From contig CM034546.1 of assembly GCA_020055645.1 (NCBI GenBank), forward strand, positions 85,560,001 to 85,624,000: DNA of 64,000 nt, in the 5' to 3' direction. Below, in pieces: positions 44,738 through 55,074 of this stretch; position 1 is the stretch's first letter; the number at the start of each line of letters is the position of its first letter. Source of the stretch: Tomocerus qinae (Eukaryota > Arthropoda > Collembola > Entomobryomorpha > Tomoceridae). The translations under genes were made by a program, and so were the position numbers. The notes beneath the pieces are model-generated. The model did not search any database. It had not been told where the DNA came from and saw nothing but the letters and a program-made list of their open reading frames with translations.

Positions 44738-45590
44738 CAAATACCTATCAATATTATTGTCTTAATTAGGTTAGGTCCCTCGATAGCGGGTCCTGTGTGT
44801 GTGTTAGTGGGAGAGCATGATCATTACTATTGAGCACTAAAGACACACTACCGCTCAAGCCGCGAGGACTTACTTGCAGTTACACCCTGAACAGCTTTAC
44901 TGTTCGGAGAAGCCACTCATTCGTCCTGCAGACATACAAAATGAAAGCAGAGACGACAAGGGCAACCCCAATAACTCATCCATTTGAACGAGAAACTAAG
45001 TTGCTTGAATCTCAACTCGCTCATAGCTGGACATTCAGCCACATGGTGGACCGACGTCTCAACGCTTAATACGCACAATGGGCAGAGCGGAGAAGCCTGA
45101 TTCCCCAATAGATTCTGATGCTTGGCCAAGGAGGAGAAACCAGTAATTAAATGAGTGAAGACCGTGAGGGTTCTTCTACTCAAACTTGTGAAATGTTAAC
45201 TGAAATGTGAACTTTTGATATGTAAAGGTGAAGGCAAAAATAATTTGTACTTTTACACTCCGTACGTTTTTTCCAATTTTGAATATTCAATTTGTTAAAA
45301 TATTTGGAGATGACAGTTTCTGCACATTGTGCAGAAAAGGGCAGTATTGGTTGAGGACCGAAAAACTGCCAATTTGTGGGTTCTTTCGCTAGTGAATCTG
45401 CCTCTTCGTTGTCTATGATCCCAACGGATGCGTTTTTGGAAAGTATATTGCCTTGAATTATTATAAAGCCTTGAAGCATACAAGAATCAAGGCTGACTGT
45501 GTAATTAGCCTCGAGAGCTTTTAGAGAACTGAAAGAATCACTGTAGATGACCAAGGATGGTATAGGGGAAAGTTCGGACACTAGCTGTTA
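44738..45590 (-). pseudogene. Jockey-like LINE RNase H domain and 3' UTR
   Basis: The minus frame from 45590: SLVIYSDSFSSLKALEA (RNase H SDS box), IIDNEEADSLAKEP (the NE-AD-LAK box) and a following helix. After a frameshift near 45180 comes LSRRTLTVFTHLITGFSSL, then CPLCVLSVETSVHHVAECPA, the terminal C-x2-C...H...C knuckle of Jockey/LOA elements. The 3' UTR continues to 44738, where a tail shared with 5693-5765 is found. The DE catalytic residues are partly changed (D-N-E). Confidence 0.75.
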
Positions 45591-45899
45591 TTTTTACTGC
45601 CAATGGCAATGTTGCCAATGTGACGTCAGTCAAAGTCAAATTCCCTAACCCCAAAGGGGAGTAGTACGTAAATCCCCTTTAAATTTAGTTGCGAGATGAC
45701 TTGTGACGGCTAACATATTGTCTTAAAAGTGGTCTCAATCTTTTTCTAGAAGCCCATTTACCATTTTGACAAACTTTTCTTTAATTTAGTCTAAACGCTT
45801 TACATGCTAACCTTTAGAATCTGGACATTAACCTTTAGAACTTTAGGCGAGTTAGAAGGACGAGGAGGATGAGGATGAGGACAACGAAGAATGGTGAAA
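45591..45899. other. No feature recognised
   Basis: Interval between the LINE fragment and an M1 repeat; nothing identifiable beyond 'gaggaggatgaggatgagga' (45860). Confidence 0.35.
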
Positions 45900-46626
45900 T
45901 AAATTAGTGAACAAATTGGTGAATTCAACTCCAGACCAAACTTGGCACAAACATTGCCTATGGACCAGTGACGAACCCTTTTCATTTTGGTTTAAAATCG
46001 TTTAATAAGTTGCTGAGATACCGCGCGCTCGCTTTGTGTTCATTTTAATAGTCTAATGGAAAATTTGGCATACAGTGGACATTAAAAGTTCAATTGCGTT
46101 TTCTATAAATTGTTATTACAGTATAAAATATTTCACTCCGCTTCTACCGAGATTGTGAGTTTGTAACAAAGCAAATAAAATCAGGAAACTAACTATTAGA
46201 TGACAGAAATGAATCTAGTTTTAATTATAATATTTTCTGGTCAAATTTACATTTTACGAATTCATTTTGATTTTGATAATCAATATTTCAATAAATTTTG
46301 TTTTTCTGTTGATTTTGATAGTCGACATTAATCTATTTAGATTTTCTGTTGATTTTGATATTTAACATTAATCTATTTCTATTTTCTGCTGATTTTAATA
46401 TTCAATATTAATCTGTTTTGCATTATTGTTAGTTTTAATAGTTCATATTAATCTACTTTGAATTTAATGGTAAATACTATTCTACTTTGAATTATTGTGG
46501 AATTTCAAATTCTTTCGATATTGATGGTGACATTAAGCTACTTAGCATTTTAATTTCGACTATTATTCTACCAAAAATGTGCACATGATCCCCTTTACTC
46601 AGGCGAGCTTCTGTTACGGCTTGCTG
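45900..46626 (-). repeat. M1 interspersed repeat, reverse orientation
   Basis: It contains the complement blocks gcgcgctcgctttgtgttca, the repeated 'gattttgatattcaacatta'-type motifs and the left end 'actcaggcgagcttctgtta' plus cggcttgctgtagg at 46600-46626. The right end (acgg run) is missing, so it is truncated near 45930. Confidence 0.65.
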
Positions 46627-46638
46627 TAGGTTTTTTCT

Positions 46639-46914
46639 TTAGCTTTCATGCAATAGGGGAAATACTCCAATGAACCGTCTGTAGGATAGGTATGCATCTT
46701 CAGTGTAGCTTTCCAAGTGAAGCGTACTATCTACGGGGTCCTCACATGGCGAACTTCCAAGCAAAACATTTTCATGCCCAGTGTTACCAGTTTCAAATGA
46801 AATTTTATTTCTTGAAATAAACTCAGCACTTGTTTGATCTGAATTTATGAGAGATGAGAAGTGATGAATAAATTCAAATGAATTTCTCCAACCAGAAACG
46901 CTGCATTCAATCAA
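46639..46914 (-). pseudogene. Unrecognised 91-codon open frame next to M1
   Basis: The open frame has balanced, non-repetitive composition (WRNSFEFIHHFSSLINS ... CEDPVDSTLHLESYTEDAYL). It stops just before the M1 end. I recognise no family; it may be a fragment of a host exon or TE gene broken by the insertion. Low confidence. Confidence 0.25.
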
Positions 46915-47639
46915 CTATAAGTTTTCATTGCTCAATCTAATTTATTTTCAGCAGGCGGGCTTAAATTAAGGAACAATATATAGCAAAATCAAATGAGTTA
47001 CTTATATATTATGAGAAAGCAGAACATATTTTATATTTTATACATTAATTGAAATGGGTGTACAATAAAAATGTAAATTGAAATATAAAGTTTATAAAGG
47101 ATTAACCAATTTTGTTTGGAGTCGAGAGCAGATAACTTTATAGTAATAATAATAATTTTGTTAGATTACATTATTCAAAATGTAACTAAAGTAAATTCCA
47201 ATGGTTACAAAACTAATGAGTCTAAAGAACTGAGCATGCGTTCAACAGATTTGAACATATGTGGGTGTTTGGGGCAAAATGTAGTAGTAGTTAAGTAACT
47301 GAAAAATAGGATAATATTACTAAACAAAGTTGTTAGGTCATTGGTTTTAGTTGTAAGAAATTCATTCTTGTCACAATGAGGCTAAGAGTCACACTTCAAA
47401 TTCGTCCTCTCGTAAATGTCCATTATTTGTCAATGTTTTTCAGAGTTAAATAAATTGTGTTATATTAAAACTACAATCCTTTGTCATCTGCATCAGCAGC
47501 ATACAGTGGGAGTCCAGAGAAGAATGAGTCTCTCGCTAGTCGTAGCCTCTCAGTATTATAGAAAGCCAAAGCTAGTACACACTACCCGAATTCCCATTGT
47601 GATTACACCCTACAACCCACATAAATTCGATGAATCCTT
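46915..47639. other. No gene; dispersed repeat at 47390-47490
   Basis: The 47390-47490 segment (attcgtcctctcgtaaatgt, cagagttaaataaattgtg) repeats 26129-26225. The rest is AT-rich. Confidence 0.4.
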
Positions 47640-47864
47640 TTGGGAAAAATGACTTTGTATGTAAGTTACCCTATGCTTGTGCCCCTGCAACCGCTATAGT
47701 GGCATGGGGTCATCCACTATATCGGAAATTTTAAACTTTGTAATTAAATTCTATAAATGCGGATTTAGATGTAATTGAGTATGCTGATTTCAAAATTGGA
47801 CCTCAATTTCATATCCCATTAACCACTATAGCGGCATGGGGTCATCGACTATGTCGGAAACTTT
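47640..47864 (+). repeat. 132-bp tandem repeat, left part
   Basis: Units contain 'ccactatagcggcatggggt', catc-act-at-tcggaaa and 'gcggatttagatgtaattga'. About 1.6 units precede the retroelement insertion, whose target duplication tcggaaacttt ends at 47864. Confidence 0.8.
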
Positions 47865-48106
47865 GGAGTTGGGTTGAAGGAGTCAAAGAGTTAACATCAA
47901 TTTAGCTTTAGTGTAAATTAAACAAAGTTAAAATTAATTAATAAAGAGTAATATCTATCGTCAAACGGCAAAATTTATACTGCTAAATTCAGTTCAAACT
48001 AATTAGTTTACATAACGCATTAATTACACTTAAAAACAAACAATTAACGCAAAAATTATATTTAAAGTGAAAATTTTGTGAAATTGTATTCTGTCTAACT
48101 GTAAGT

Positions 48107-49231
48107 ATGAATAATTTAACGCCCACAGGAAATGCTAACCAAGCATTTTCAGTCGAAGTTGAGAATTGTATTACTAAGCTGCAAAATGTCCTTGAAGATA
48201 AAAGAGCGGAACTATGCATACTAGAAAGAGACACATTGCACAGTTATCATAGCAGACTGTCCCAGTTACAAAACATAGTATCAAATTGCATAGAATACAA
48301 AGAGTGCAACGCCAGCAAAGAAAATCCTATCAATGTCAACAAAACTTATGGCTCAACTGCCAATAATATAATCATCCACGCACAATTTGATTGCACTTCA
48401 AATTTGGACTTAAAAAATACAGTGATAAAATTCATGGAACGTAATCTCAACATTCAACCCAAAATTATCTCAGCCCGATTCATCAAGCAACGAGAAGGCA
48501 ACTTATACTCTACAATTATTGTAAGTCTAAGTTCCACCGAAGAAAAAAGTCTTGTTTTTGCGAACTGCTACAAACTGAAGGGAGCAAATGTTTCTATTAT
48601 GGACGATTTGCCACTACATTTAAGGAGAACTTCCACCAGGAAGAAAACCAGTGCTGTTAATGAGAAAAAATATGTTGCTATTCAATCCGATGGAGAATTG
48701 CACACTTACACAACACCACCGCAATTACCGAGAAGCAATCCGCTAGAGGTAGAAAAGAAAAAGTATCACAAAGAAACAAATGAATGTTATAAATTCGTTC
48801 GAGACTATGAAAAACCCAAGAATGAAACAATTACTACATCTGAAAACGACGATTCTGAGCTAAAAGCTGAACCTAACGAAACAAATAACAAACTGACTGA
48901 GAAAATTAAGCTGGAATTACAAAACGAGGCATTTGAAAATCTTAAAAGAGTTATGACCGATAATTTATTTGAGGAAATAGGCAAAAAAGTTAGAATAAAA
49001 ATAGTAACTGACCTACGAGAATCTAAAATGGATATCGTTAATGACATTCGGAAATGTATTGGAGACAGCATTAAGGAGGAAACTGTCCAACTGATTAAAA
49101 GTGAAATACTGGCTGAACTTAGGAAAACCACAGACGAAATGAAAGAAGCCCAAAATGGTATCAATGATCAAATGAAAGTAATTAGAGAAGCTCATGGGAA
49201 TCTGAAGAAGAAATGTAAACTGTTTAATTAA
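48107..49231 (+). CDS. LINE ORF1-type nucleic-acid-binding protein, intact
   Basis: 374 residues, no stops. The N-terminal ~80 residues contain a coiled-coil-like stretch (VENCITKLQNVLEDKRAEL). Residues ~85-180 form an RRM-like domain: NNIIIHAQFDCTSNLDLKNT, VIKFMERNLNI, STIIVSLSSTEEKSLVFAN, LKGANVSIMDDLPLHLRR. This is the pattern of L1/CR1 ORF1 proteins ('III-G----...V--F----L-I'). The C-terminal half is long, charged and helical (LKRVMTDNLFEEIGKKVR ... EILAELRKTTDEMKEAQNG). Expected role: RNP formation with the element's RNA. The start was chosen as the first ATG of the open frame. Intactness inside otherwise decayed TE DNA suggests recent insertion or selection. Confidence 0.75.
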   Translation: MNNLTPTGNANQAFSVEVENCITKLQNVLEDKRAELCILERDTLHSYHSRLSQLQNIVSNCIEYKECNASKENPINVNKTYGSTANNIIIHAQFDCTSNLDLKNTVIKFMERNLNIQPKIISARFIKQREGNLYSTIIVSLSSTEEKSLVFANCYKLKGANVSIMDDLPLHLRRTSTRKKTSAVNEKKYVAIQSDGELHTYTTPPQLPRSNPLEVEKKKYHKETNECYKFVRDYEKPKNETITTSENDDSELKAEPNETNNKLTEKIKLELQNEAFENLKRVMTDNLFEEIGKKVRIKIVTDLRESKMDIVNDIRKCIGDSIKEETVQLIKSEILAELRKTTDEMKEAQNGINDQMKVIREAHGNLKKKCKLFN

Positions 49232-50065
49232 TTACCTATTATAACTTTAATTGTCAATGTGATACTTTCCAGGATTTTAACTTTACAATGGAATATTCAT
49301 ATTTTAATTTTGATTTGATTCATAGATTGAAAATTATAATTTTTAATTTGTCTAATTAGATTTTTAAAGTAATTTTTGATTGGAATTTTAATTGGTTAAA
49401 TATAGTTTTTCTTAAATTAAAAATTGTAATCCTAATCTGCATAATGTCCTTAAAGATAAAAAAGCAGACTTATACACAGTAGAAGTAGACACACTGCAAA
49501 AACGAGAAAAGAAAACTCAGCGTTAGATTTATTACCTACTTTAATCTTGAATATGATACATATGATGAAAACTTTTTTTTAAAAAAAAACTGCTACTCAT
49601 TGGATTTATAATTTCAATCAGTTAAATAGACTTCGCTTTAACTATCTTCCCAATTATCAACTAAAATAGCAGCTCCGTGAAGAATTCTATACATAATAAC
49701 AAAAATAACTGGCTTTATCACTTCATACATTAGCATGCTACATGTTTTTATTCACAATGCTACTAATTTGGATCTGTAAATTATAACAAATACCTATATA
49801 AGTTACATTAACTCACACTATTCCACATCATTATAAAACTTTAATAATAATAATTCGTATGCAAGTCAACTTTAATATAGTACGTATAAAATACCTATCT
49901 TTCTTTCTACTATGAAATTTACGACACTTTAAATTTACTGAATATGTAAGTACACTAAACATAATATATATATAACACACCTATGTCTATCTAAAACTTG
50001 TTATATTATAGTTAACCCAACTCCACCAATATGTTCGAATTTGTAATAGATAAACAGAATTCGAT

Positions 50066-50127
50066 GTAAGGGCCAATGGCCGCATCATCAAGAGAAATAA
50101 AACCAATAATAATAATAATAATAAATA
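50066..50127 (+). repeat. LINE-type 3' terminus and (aat)n tail
   Basis: 'gggccaatggccgcatcatc' is followed by aagagaaataaaacc and about seven aat units, directly abutting the second copy of the target duplication. Confidence 0.7.
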
Positions 50128-50489
50128 TCGGAAACTTTAAACTATGTAATAAATTCTATAAAAGCGGATTTAGATATAATTGAGTATGCTAATTTCAAAA
50201 TTGGCCTCTAATTTTATATCCCACTAACCGCTATAGCGGCACGGGGTCATCCACTATATCGGAAACTTTAAACTATGTAATTAAATTCTATAAAAGCGGA
50301 TTTAGATATAATTGAGTATGCTAATTTCAAAATTGGCCTCTAATTTTATATCCCACTAACCGCTATAGCGGCACGGGGTCATCCACTATATCGGAAACTT
50401 TAAACTATGTAATTAAATTCTATAAAAGCGGATTCAAATGTAATTGAGTATGTTGATTTCAAAATTGGACACCAATTTCATATCCCATC
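50128..50489 (+). repeat. 132-bp tandem repeat, right part
   Basis: About 2.7 units with exact 132-bp spacing of 'cccactaaccgctatagcgg' (50220 and 50352). It continues the array interrupted at 47864. Confidence 0.85.
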
Positions 50490-51345
50490 AACTGCTTATA
50501 TACCAAATTTAAGATTTTATAATAACGTAAATAAAACTGCAAAATAACCATTATAGGACGAAAATAAATCAATTTCGCATTTATATTCAAATTGATAGTC
50601 AAATTTCCATTTTTCGATTTTCTTTCAATTTTGATATTCATAATTAACCGAATTTAATTTTAAATATAATTTAATTTTAAGTACCTTGATTTTCTGCTGA
50701 TTTTTAGTCAACATTAATGTACTTTGATTTTCGGTTGATTTTCATTGTCAACATTAATAAATTTTGATTTTCGGTTGATTTTCATTGTCAACATTAATAA
50801 ATTTTGATTTTCGGTTGATTTTTATTGTCAATATTAATCAATTTTGATTTTCGATTAATTTTCGTGGTCAAAAATCATCAATTTAGATGTTATGTTGATA
50901 TTTCAAATGATATAACTTCGTTTTTTGATAATATCAATGTCTGAATTTTTAATATGTCGTACATATACATATATAAAGACTCAATTCTGAAAGTTTGATC
51001 AAAATCCGTACGCTCGGTTTAGTGTAACGTGCGAGTACTTTTCGCTACCGAAATTTGTACACGGGAAACTTTACTCAGGCGAGCTTCTGTTACGGCTTGC
51101 TGTAGGTTTTCTCAACAAAATTAACAACAATCCTAGCGAGACTATCAAATAAAGACAAAGTGAGCGCGCGATATCTCAGCAAATTATAAACCGATTTGAA
51201 CCAAAATCAATAGGGTTCGTCACTAGTCCATAGGCATTGCGTAATTTGGTCAACATCGGTGAATGCGTTCGAAAGTTATCGTGGGTCCGGACGGACAGAC
51301 TGTGCGGTTCTATAAGCTGCCTTATTCAGGCGAGCTAAAAAGACG
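50490..51345. repeat. Composite of two M1 repeat parts
   Basis: 50490-51107 is M1 in reverse orientation, ending with the left end 'actcaggcgagcttctgtta'. From about 51140 to 51340 the right half of another M1 copy runs forward (gtgagcgcgcgatatctcag ... ttattcaggcgagct). The two are joined tail-in. Confidence 0.65.
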
Positions 51346-51349
51346 TTAA

Positions 51350-52030
51350 AATAATTATTATGGACTTATTTGAAGACAGCTATTTTGGATTACAAGATAA
51401 GCATAAAAATATAAAAATAGTATTTGGTGGGGACATAAATTCCCTAATTGGCAATAATAATATGTGATTTCTGGATAGAGACATCTGTAAAGACACTAAT
51501 GTGTTAAAAATGCGTAGTTCTAAAGCCTTAAAAGTAGACTCGAGAGGTAATTCACTATTACAAAACTTGGAAAATATGGGACTTGTAATCCTGAATGGCC
51601 GTTGCCCGTCAGATTTACAAGGTCAATTTACATAATATGTCCCTACCCAAGGTAAAAGTGTGAATGACATTATGTGTAAATAATAACTTTATCTGAGATA
51701 TTGTTGATTTCAGAATTATTGACGATATGGGGCTATCGGATCATATGTGCCAGGTAACAATCAAAAGTAATTATTATGACACAATTGGAAATGTTAACGA
51801 TAAATCAATCCTAAGGGAAGCATTTGTCTGGGACGACGGTAAATGTGAAATGTATAACAAAAATATTGGTAAATGGTGTGAGAGTAATGTGTGCTATGAC
51901 AATGATGATGTAAATTATCTATACGATTATATCACCTCCGGTATTAAGTCTGCTGCCAGAGAATGTGATATGACGAGACCAGTGCCACTTATAAGACAAC
52001 CTTTGGTTCAAAAATCAAATCTGGTTTGAT
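51350..52030 (+). pseudogene. LINE endonuclease, decayed
   Basis: IKIVFGGDINSLIGNNN (GD-N box), VDSRGNSLLQNLENMGLVIL, LNGRCPSDLQGQFT and GKSVNDIMC, then MGLSDHMCQV (SDH box). There are stops at several places and a frameshift near 51690. The family uses the 'D--G--LL---E--GL-ILNGR' endonuclease subtype. Confidence 0.7.
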
Positions 52031-52390
52031 AAAGAGTGTGTTGACAAAAAGAAAGAGTATCTGTTAGCTAGAAGGAAATGTCGAAAGTTGAATTTCCGTC
52101 GGGACTTGGAATATACTGCCAATCAACTTAAATACGAACTGAGAGCATTGTATGTGCGCAAAAAGAAGGAACACAATTCTAAGATAAAATCTAGACTAGC
52201 TAATTTGATAAATAATGTTGACTTTTGGAATTGTGTAGATTTCTTTCGTCCGAGGAGTGGGCAGGGCAATGTCATTAGTAAGGCTGAATGGGAAGAATTT
52301 TATAGCAATGTGATGCCACAATATACAGAGCCTACTTATATCCCGTCGCCGCGCGGTAGAAGAGTTGGACAAACCTATTTCTGACTCAGG

Positions 52391-52888
52391 CGTGTAAAAA
52401 ACTGAAAAATGGCAAAAGTCCAGGTTCTGATGGAATCAAAAATGAACTTCTCAAAAGTATCCCAAACGAGTTACAGGTAGAAACTTTACGTTTATTTAAT
52501 ACTGTAATGGAAAAGGAAGAAATGCCAGATAAGTGGTCTGAAATAGAAGTAGCTCTTAGAAGAAATAGAAGAAATCCACGAATCTACAGAGGAATTTCAC
52601 TATTAAATACTATGTTTAAATGGTTTACTTTTATTGTTTTAGCAAGACTAGCCCTTTTTACAGACAACCATAATATTATCCCTGAAGCCCAAGCTGGCTT
52701 CCCAAAGGGTAGGGGTTGTGACGACCATGTCTTTACATTAAATGGTATTATCCAATACAATATTAGGTATTTAAATACGGACCTCTACGCTGCTTTCGTG
52801 GATTTTGAGAGATGCTTCGACTCTGTAAATTTCAATTTACTTTGGAAGAGGTTAGAAAACTTAAAAATCAGGTCAAAAATAATAAAAA
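52391..52888 (+). pseudogene. LINE RT fingers/palm fragment, first copy
   Basis: KKLKNGKSPGSDGIKNELL, IYRGISLLNTMFKWFT, EAQAGFPKGRGCDDHVFTL and YAAFVDFERCFDSVN (motif A, catalytic Asp of FVDF) are all visible. It is truncated by the M1 insertion just after KIIKTYG. The whole stretch recurs at 63279-63776. Confidence 0.8.
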
Positions 52889-53767
52889 CCTACGGCAAGC
52901 CGTAACAGAAGCTCGCCTGAGTGAAGGTTACCGTGTACACATTTTGATAGACGAAAAGTACTCGCACGTAGCACAAAACCGAGCGTACGGATTTTGATCA
53001 AACTTTCAGAATTGGGTCTTTATATATGTAGCCATGACATATTAAAAATTCAGACATTGATATTATAAGGAAACAAAGCTATATTATTTGAAAAATCAAC
53101 AAAAAATCTAAATTGATTAATGTTGACTATGAAAATTAACAGAAAATCAAAATTGATTAATGTTGACAATGAAAATCAACGGAAAATCAAAATTGATTTA
53201 TGTTGACAATGAAAACCAACAGAAAATCTAAATTGATTAATGTTGACTATGAAAATCAACAGAAAATCTAAATTGATTAATGTTGACTATGAAATCGACA
53301 AATATTTAATCTTAATGATTATTTAAATTTAAAGAAAATCAAAAAATGGAAATTTGACTATAAAATTGAATAAAAATCCAAAATAGATTTTTTCCATCGT
53401 CTAATAGTTATTATTCGGTTTAATTTGCTTTATTATAAAATCTCAAATTTGGTAGAAGCGGATTTAAATATTTTATACTATCCTTCTAACAATTTATAGG
53501 AAACGCCATTGAACTTTTTAATGTCCATTTAATGCCAAATTTTCACTTTGACTATCAAAATAAAGTGAGCGCGCGTTATCTAAGTAACCAATGGACCGAT
53601 TTACCCCCAATTCAATAGGGATCGTCAGTGGTCCATAGGCATTGTTTTTGCCAAGTTTGGTCAATATCCGTCATTGCTTTCGAAAGTTATCGTGGGGACG
53701 GACGGACGGACGGACGTACGGACAGACAGTGTGGTTCTATAAGCTGCCTTATTCAGGCGAGCTAAAA
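52889..53767 (+). mobile_element. M1 MITE-like element, best full copy
   Basis: The left end is cctacggcaagccgtaac with gctcgcctgagt; the right end is gccttattcaggcgagct. The gctcgcctga/tcaggcgagc ends are inverted. The interior has four 'gaaaatcaacagaaaatcta'-type repeats (53100-53290), a gtgagcgcgcg block and an (acgg)n run. It interrupts a LINE RT. Only aaaa flanks both sides, so the mode of insertion is unclear (a Helitron-like end was considered). Confidence 0.7.
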
Positions 53768-53799
53768 TCGCACAGTCCCTCTATAATAAAGAAAAATTG

Positions 53800-54424
53800 A
53801 TATTGGTAAGGGGATAATGCAGGGGGAGATAACCTCGCCCTTCTTGTTCTGCCTCTATGTACATTACCTAGAGGACGTTTTTGAAAAAAGCTGCCTATCT
53901 AAGGTTGAATGCTGAGTTGAATGAGTCAGTGGATACTATTGTCAAATATGCTGGTAACATGGTTATGAGGGTAATTGACATTAATAGACAAACATATTTA
54001 GAGAGAAAATCCAGGGCAACCACGTGTACTATTTATAAGAATTAACGAATTGTTACCACAAGATTATTTACTATTAAGAATACCGTTAGCAAAAATCCAG
54101 GTTATTAGCCAACTGAGAACATTTAATATGTACTCGCTCCTTATATACGTTAATAATATAAAATACGATCTAAAAGTTAATGAACTCTGTACTATCTGTT
54201 ATAATCCTAATGAAGAATGTGAAAATCTATATCATGTTATTGTAAATTGTTTAGTGTTTTAACCAATTATAAATACCGTTCTACAAAGCATCCGAACACC
54301 CATAAACTCTAACGAAGTCAACAATGTTACTGTTCTTGAGTCTCGGAGCATAAAAAGCTTAAACAAACTATACGATTATTTTGTTAGAATACTAAAATTA
54401 CGTTCGTGGATAGTTAACGAATGA
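53800..54424 (+). pseudogene. LINE RT motif B and C-terminal knuckle
   Basis: MQGEITSPFLFCLYVHYLED resumes the RT (QG---SP-LF box). After lost sequence come RIPLAKIQVISQLRTFN, ELCTICYNPNEECENLYHVI and VNCLVF (C-x2-C...H-x4-C). A further segment to LRSWIVNE and stop is the likely C-terminus. Confidence 0.65.
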
Positions 54425-54519
54425 TGTACATCCCGAAGAAGAAATATGCAATCCTTGTAAGGAAAAATCGCCCCAGAATCCAATTTCTGATTATTTATTG
54501 TTTATTTGCCGGAAAATCT

Positions 54520-54554
54520 TAGAGTGACTAGTTTCATATTATCATCAGACTCTA
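54520..54554 (-). ncRNA. Hammerhead ribozyme motif in copy A
   Basis: Minus-strand order: stem I strand TAGAGT (54554-54549), core CTGATGA, short linker TAATAT, core GAAAC, TA, GTC cleavage triplet (54528-54526), stem I strand ACTCTA (54525-54520). Stem I pairs perfectly over 6 bp. ACTAGT around stem III is self-complementary, which suits minimal hammerheads acting as dimers, as described for Penelope-like elements. Confidence 0.8.
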
Positions 54555-55074
54555 CATCACCAAAAATTATTTATATTATAAAATATCCTTAAGTACCAGC
54601 TTAATTATATCATTTTATATTTTAAATGATTTTATATTTTAAATGACAGAATACACATAAAAATGCCACTGAAGTGATTACCTATTTCGATTTCCTTTCA
54701 CAAAACATTATTTCTTCAATAATCTAGTTGTATACTAAATTACATTGTCATCTTCTAAAAAACAACATTTTAAAAACATTAAGTTTCGTTACTATCGTTA
54801 CATTTTACAAAAACAGAGCAAGTAACAAACGGTTATACATTAGTTTATAGAATGTAAAGTATAGGCTTATACAAATGTAAAAATATAAAGTTACCTTTGA
54901 TACAATTTTAGAAAAAATCTAAAATTCTGACAGAATTTTTTCTGTCCGGTCCCGGCTGATGTTAATTGCCTCTCAATGTCACAATTTCCCACTCCTTGCT
55001 ATTAATGACAGGTTTTTATATGTACGTATTCTTAGACTGAGAGAAACGAGAATTATGTTTCTCTTTACCCCTTC

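Larger units (their letters stand above)
47865..50127 (+). mobile_element. ORF1-only non-LTR retroelement, complete with 11-bp target duplication
   Basis: tcggaaacttt occurs at 47854-47864 and 50128-50138. Between them lie a ~240-bp 5' UTR, one intact ORF (48107-49231), a ~0.9-kb 3' region and a terminal (aat)n tail after 'gggccaatggccgc' stem-loop sequence. That is the full anatomy of a LINE but without any endonuclease or RT. A diverged copy of the ORF's codons ~25-45 lies in the 3' region (49433-49520), so the 3' part includes duplicated, decayed ORF sequence. It would have to be mobilised in trans. Confidence 0.7.
51350..54424 (+). mobile_element. Decayed non-LTR LINE (same lineage as 31559-33563)
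   Basis: The plus-strand order is endonuclease (51350-51770), linker (51770-52390), RT (52391-52888), M1 insert, RT motif B (53810-53900) and C-terminal knuckle domain (54020-54424). Multiple frameshifts and stops occur. Removing the M1 insert continues the RT, and sequence around the YxDD box is lost or changed (KYAGNMVM). Confidence 0.75.

Noticed and set aside
52889..53767. Calling M1 a Helitron
   Set aside because: The CTAA and hairpin at the right end are suggestive, but there is no consistent 5' TC, the ends are inverted repeats, and flanks are A-rich rather than A|T.
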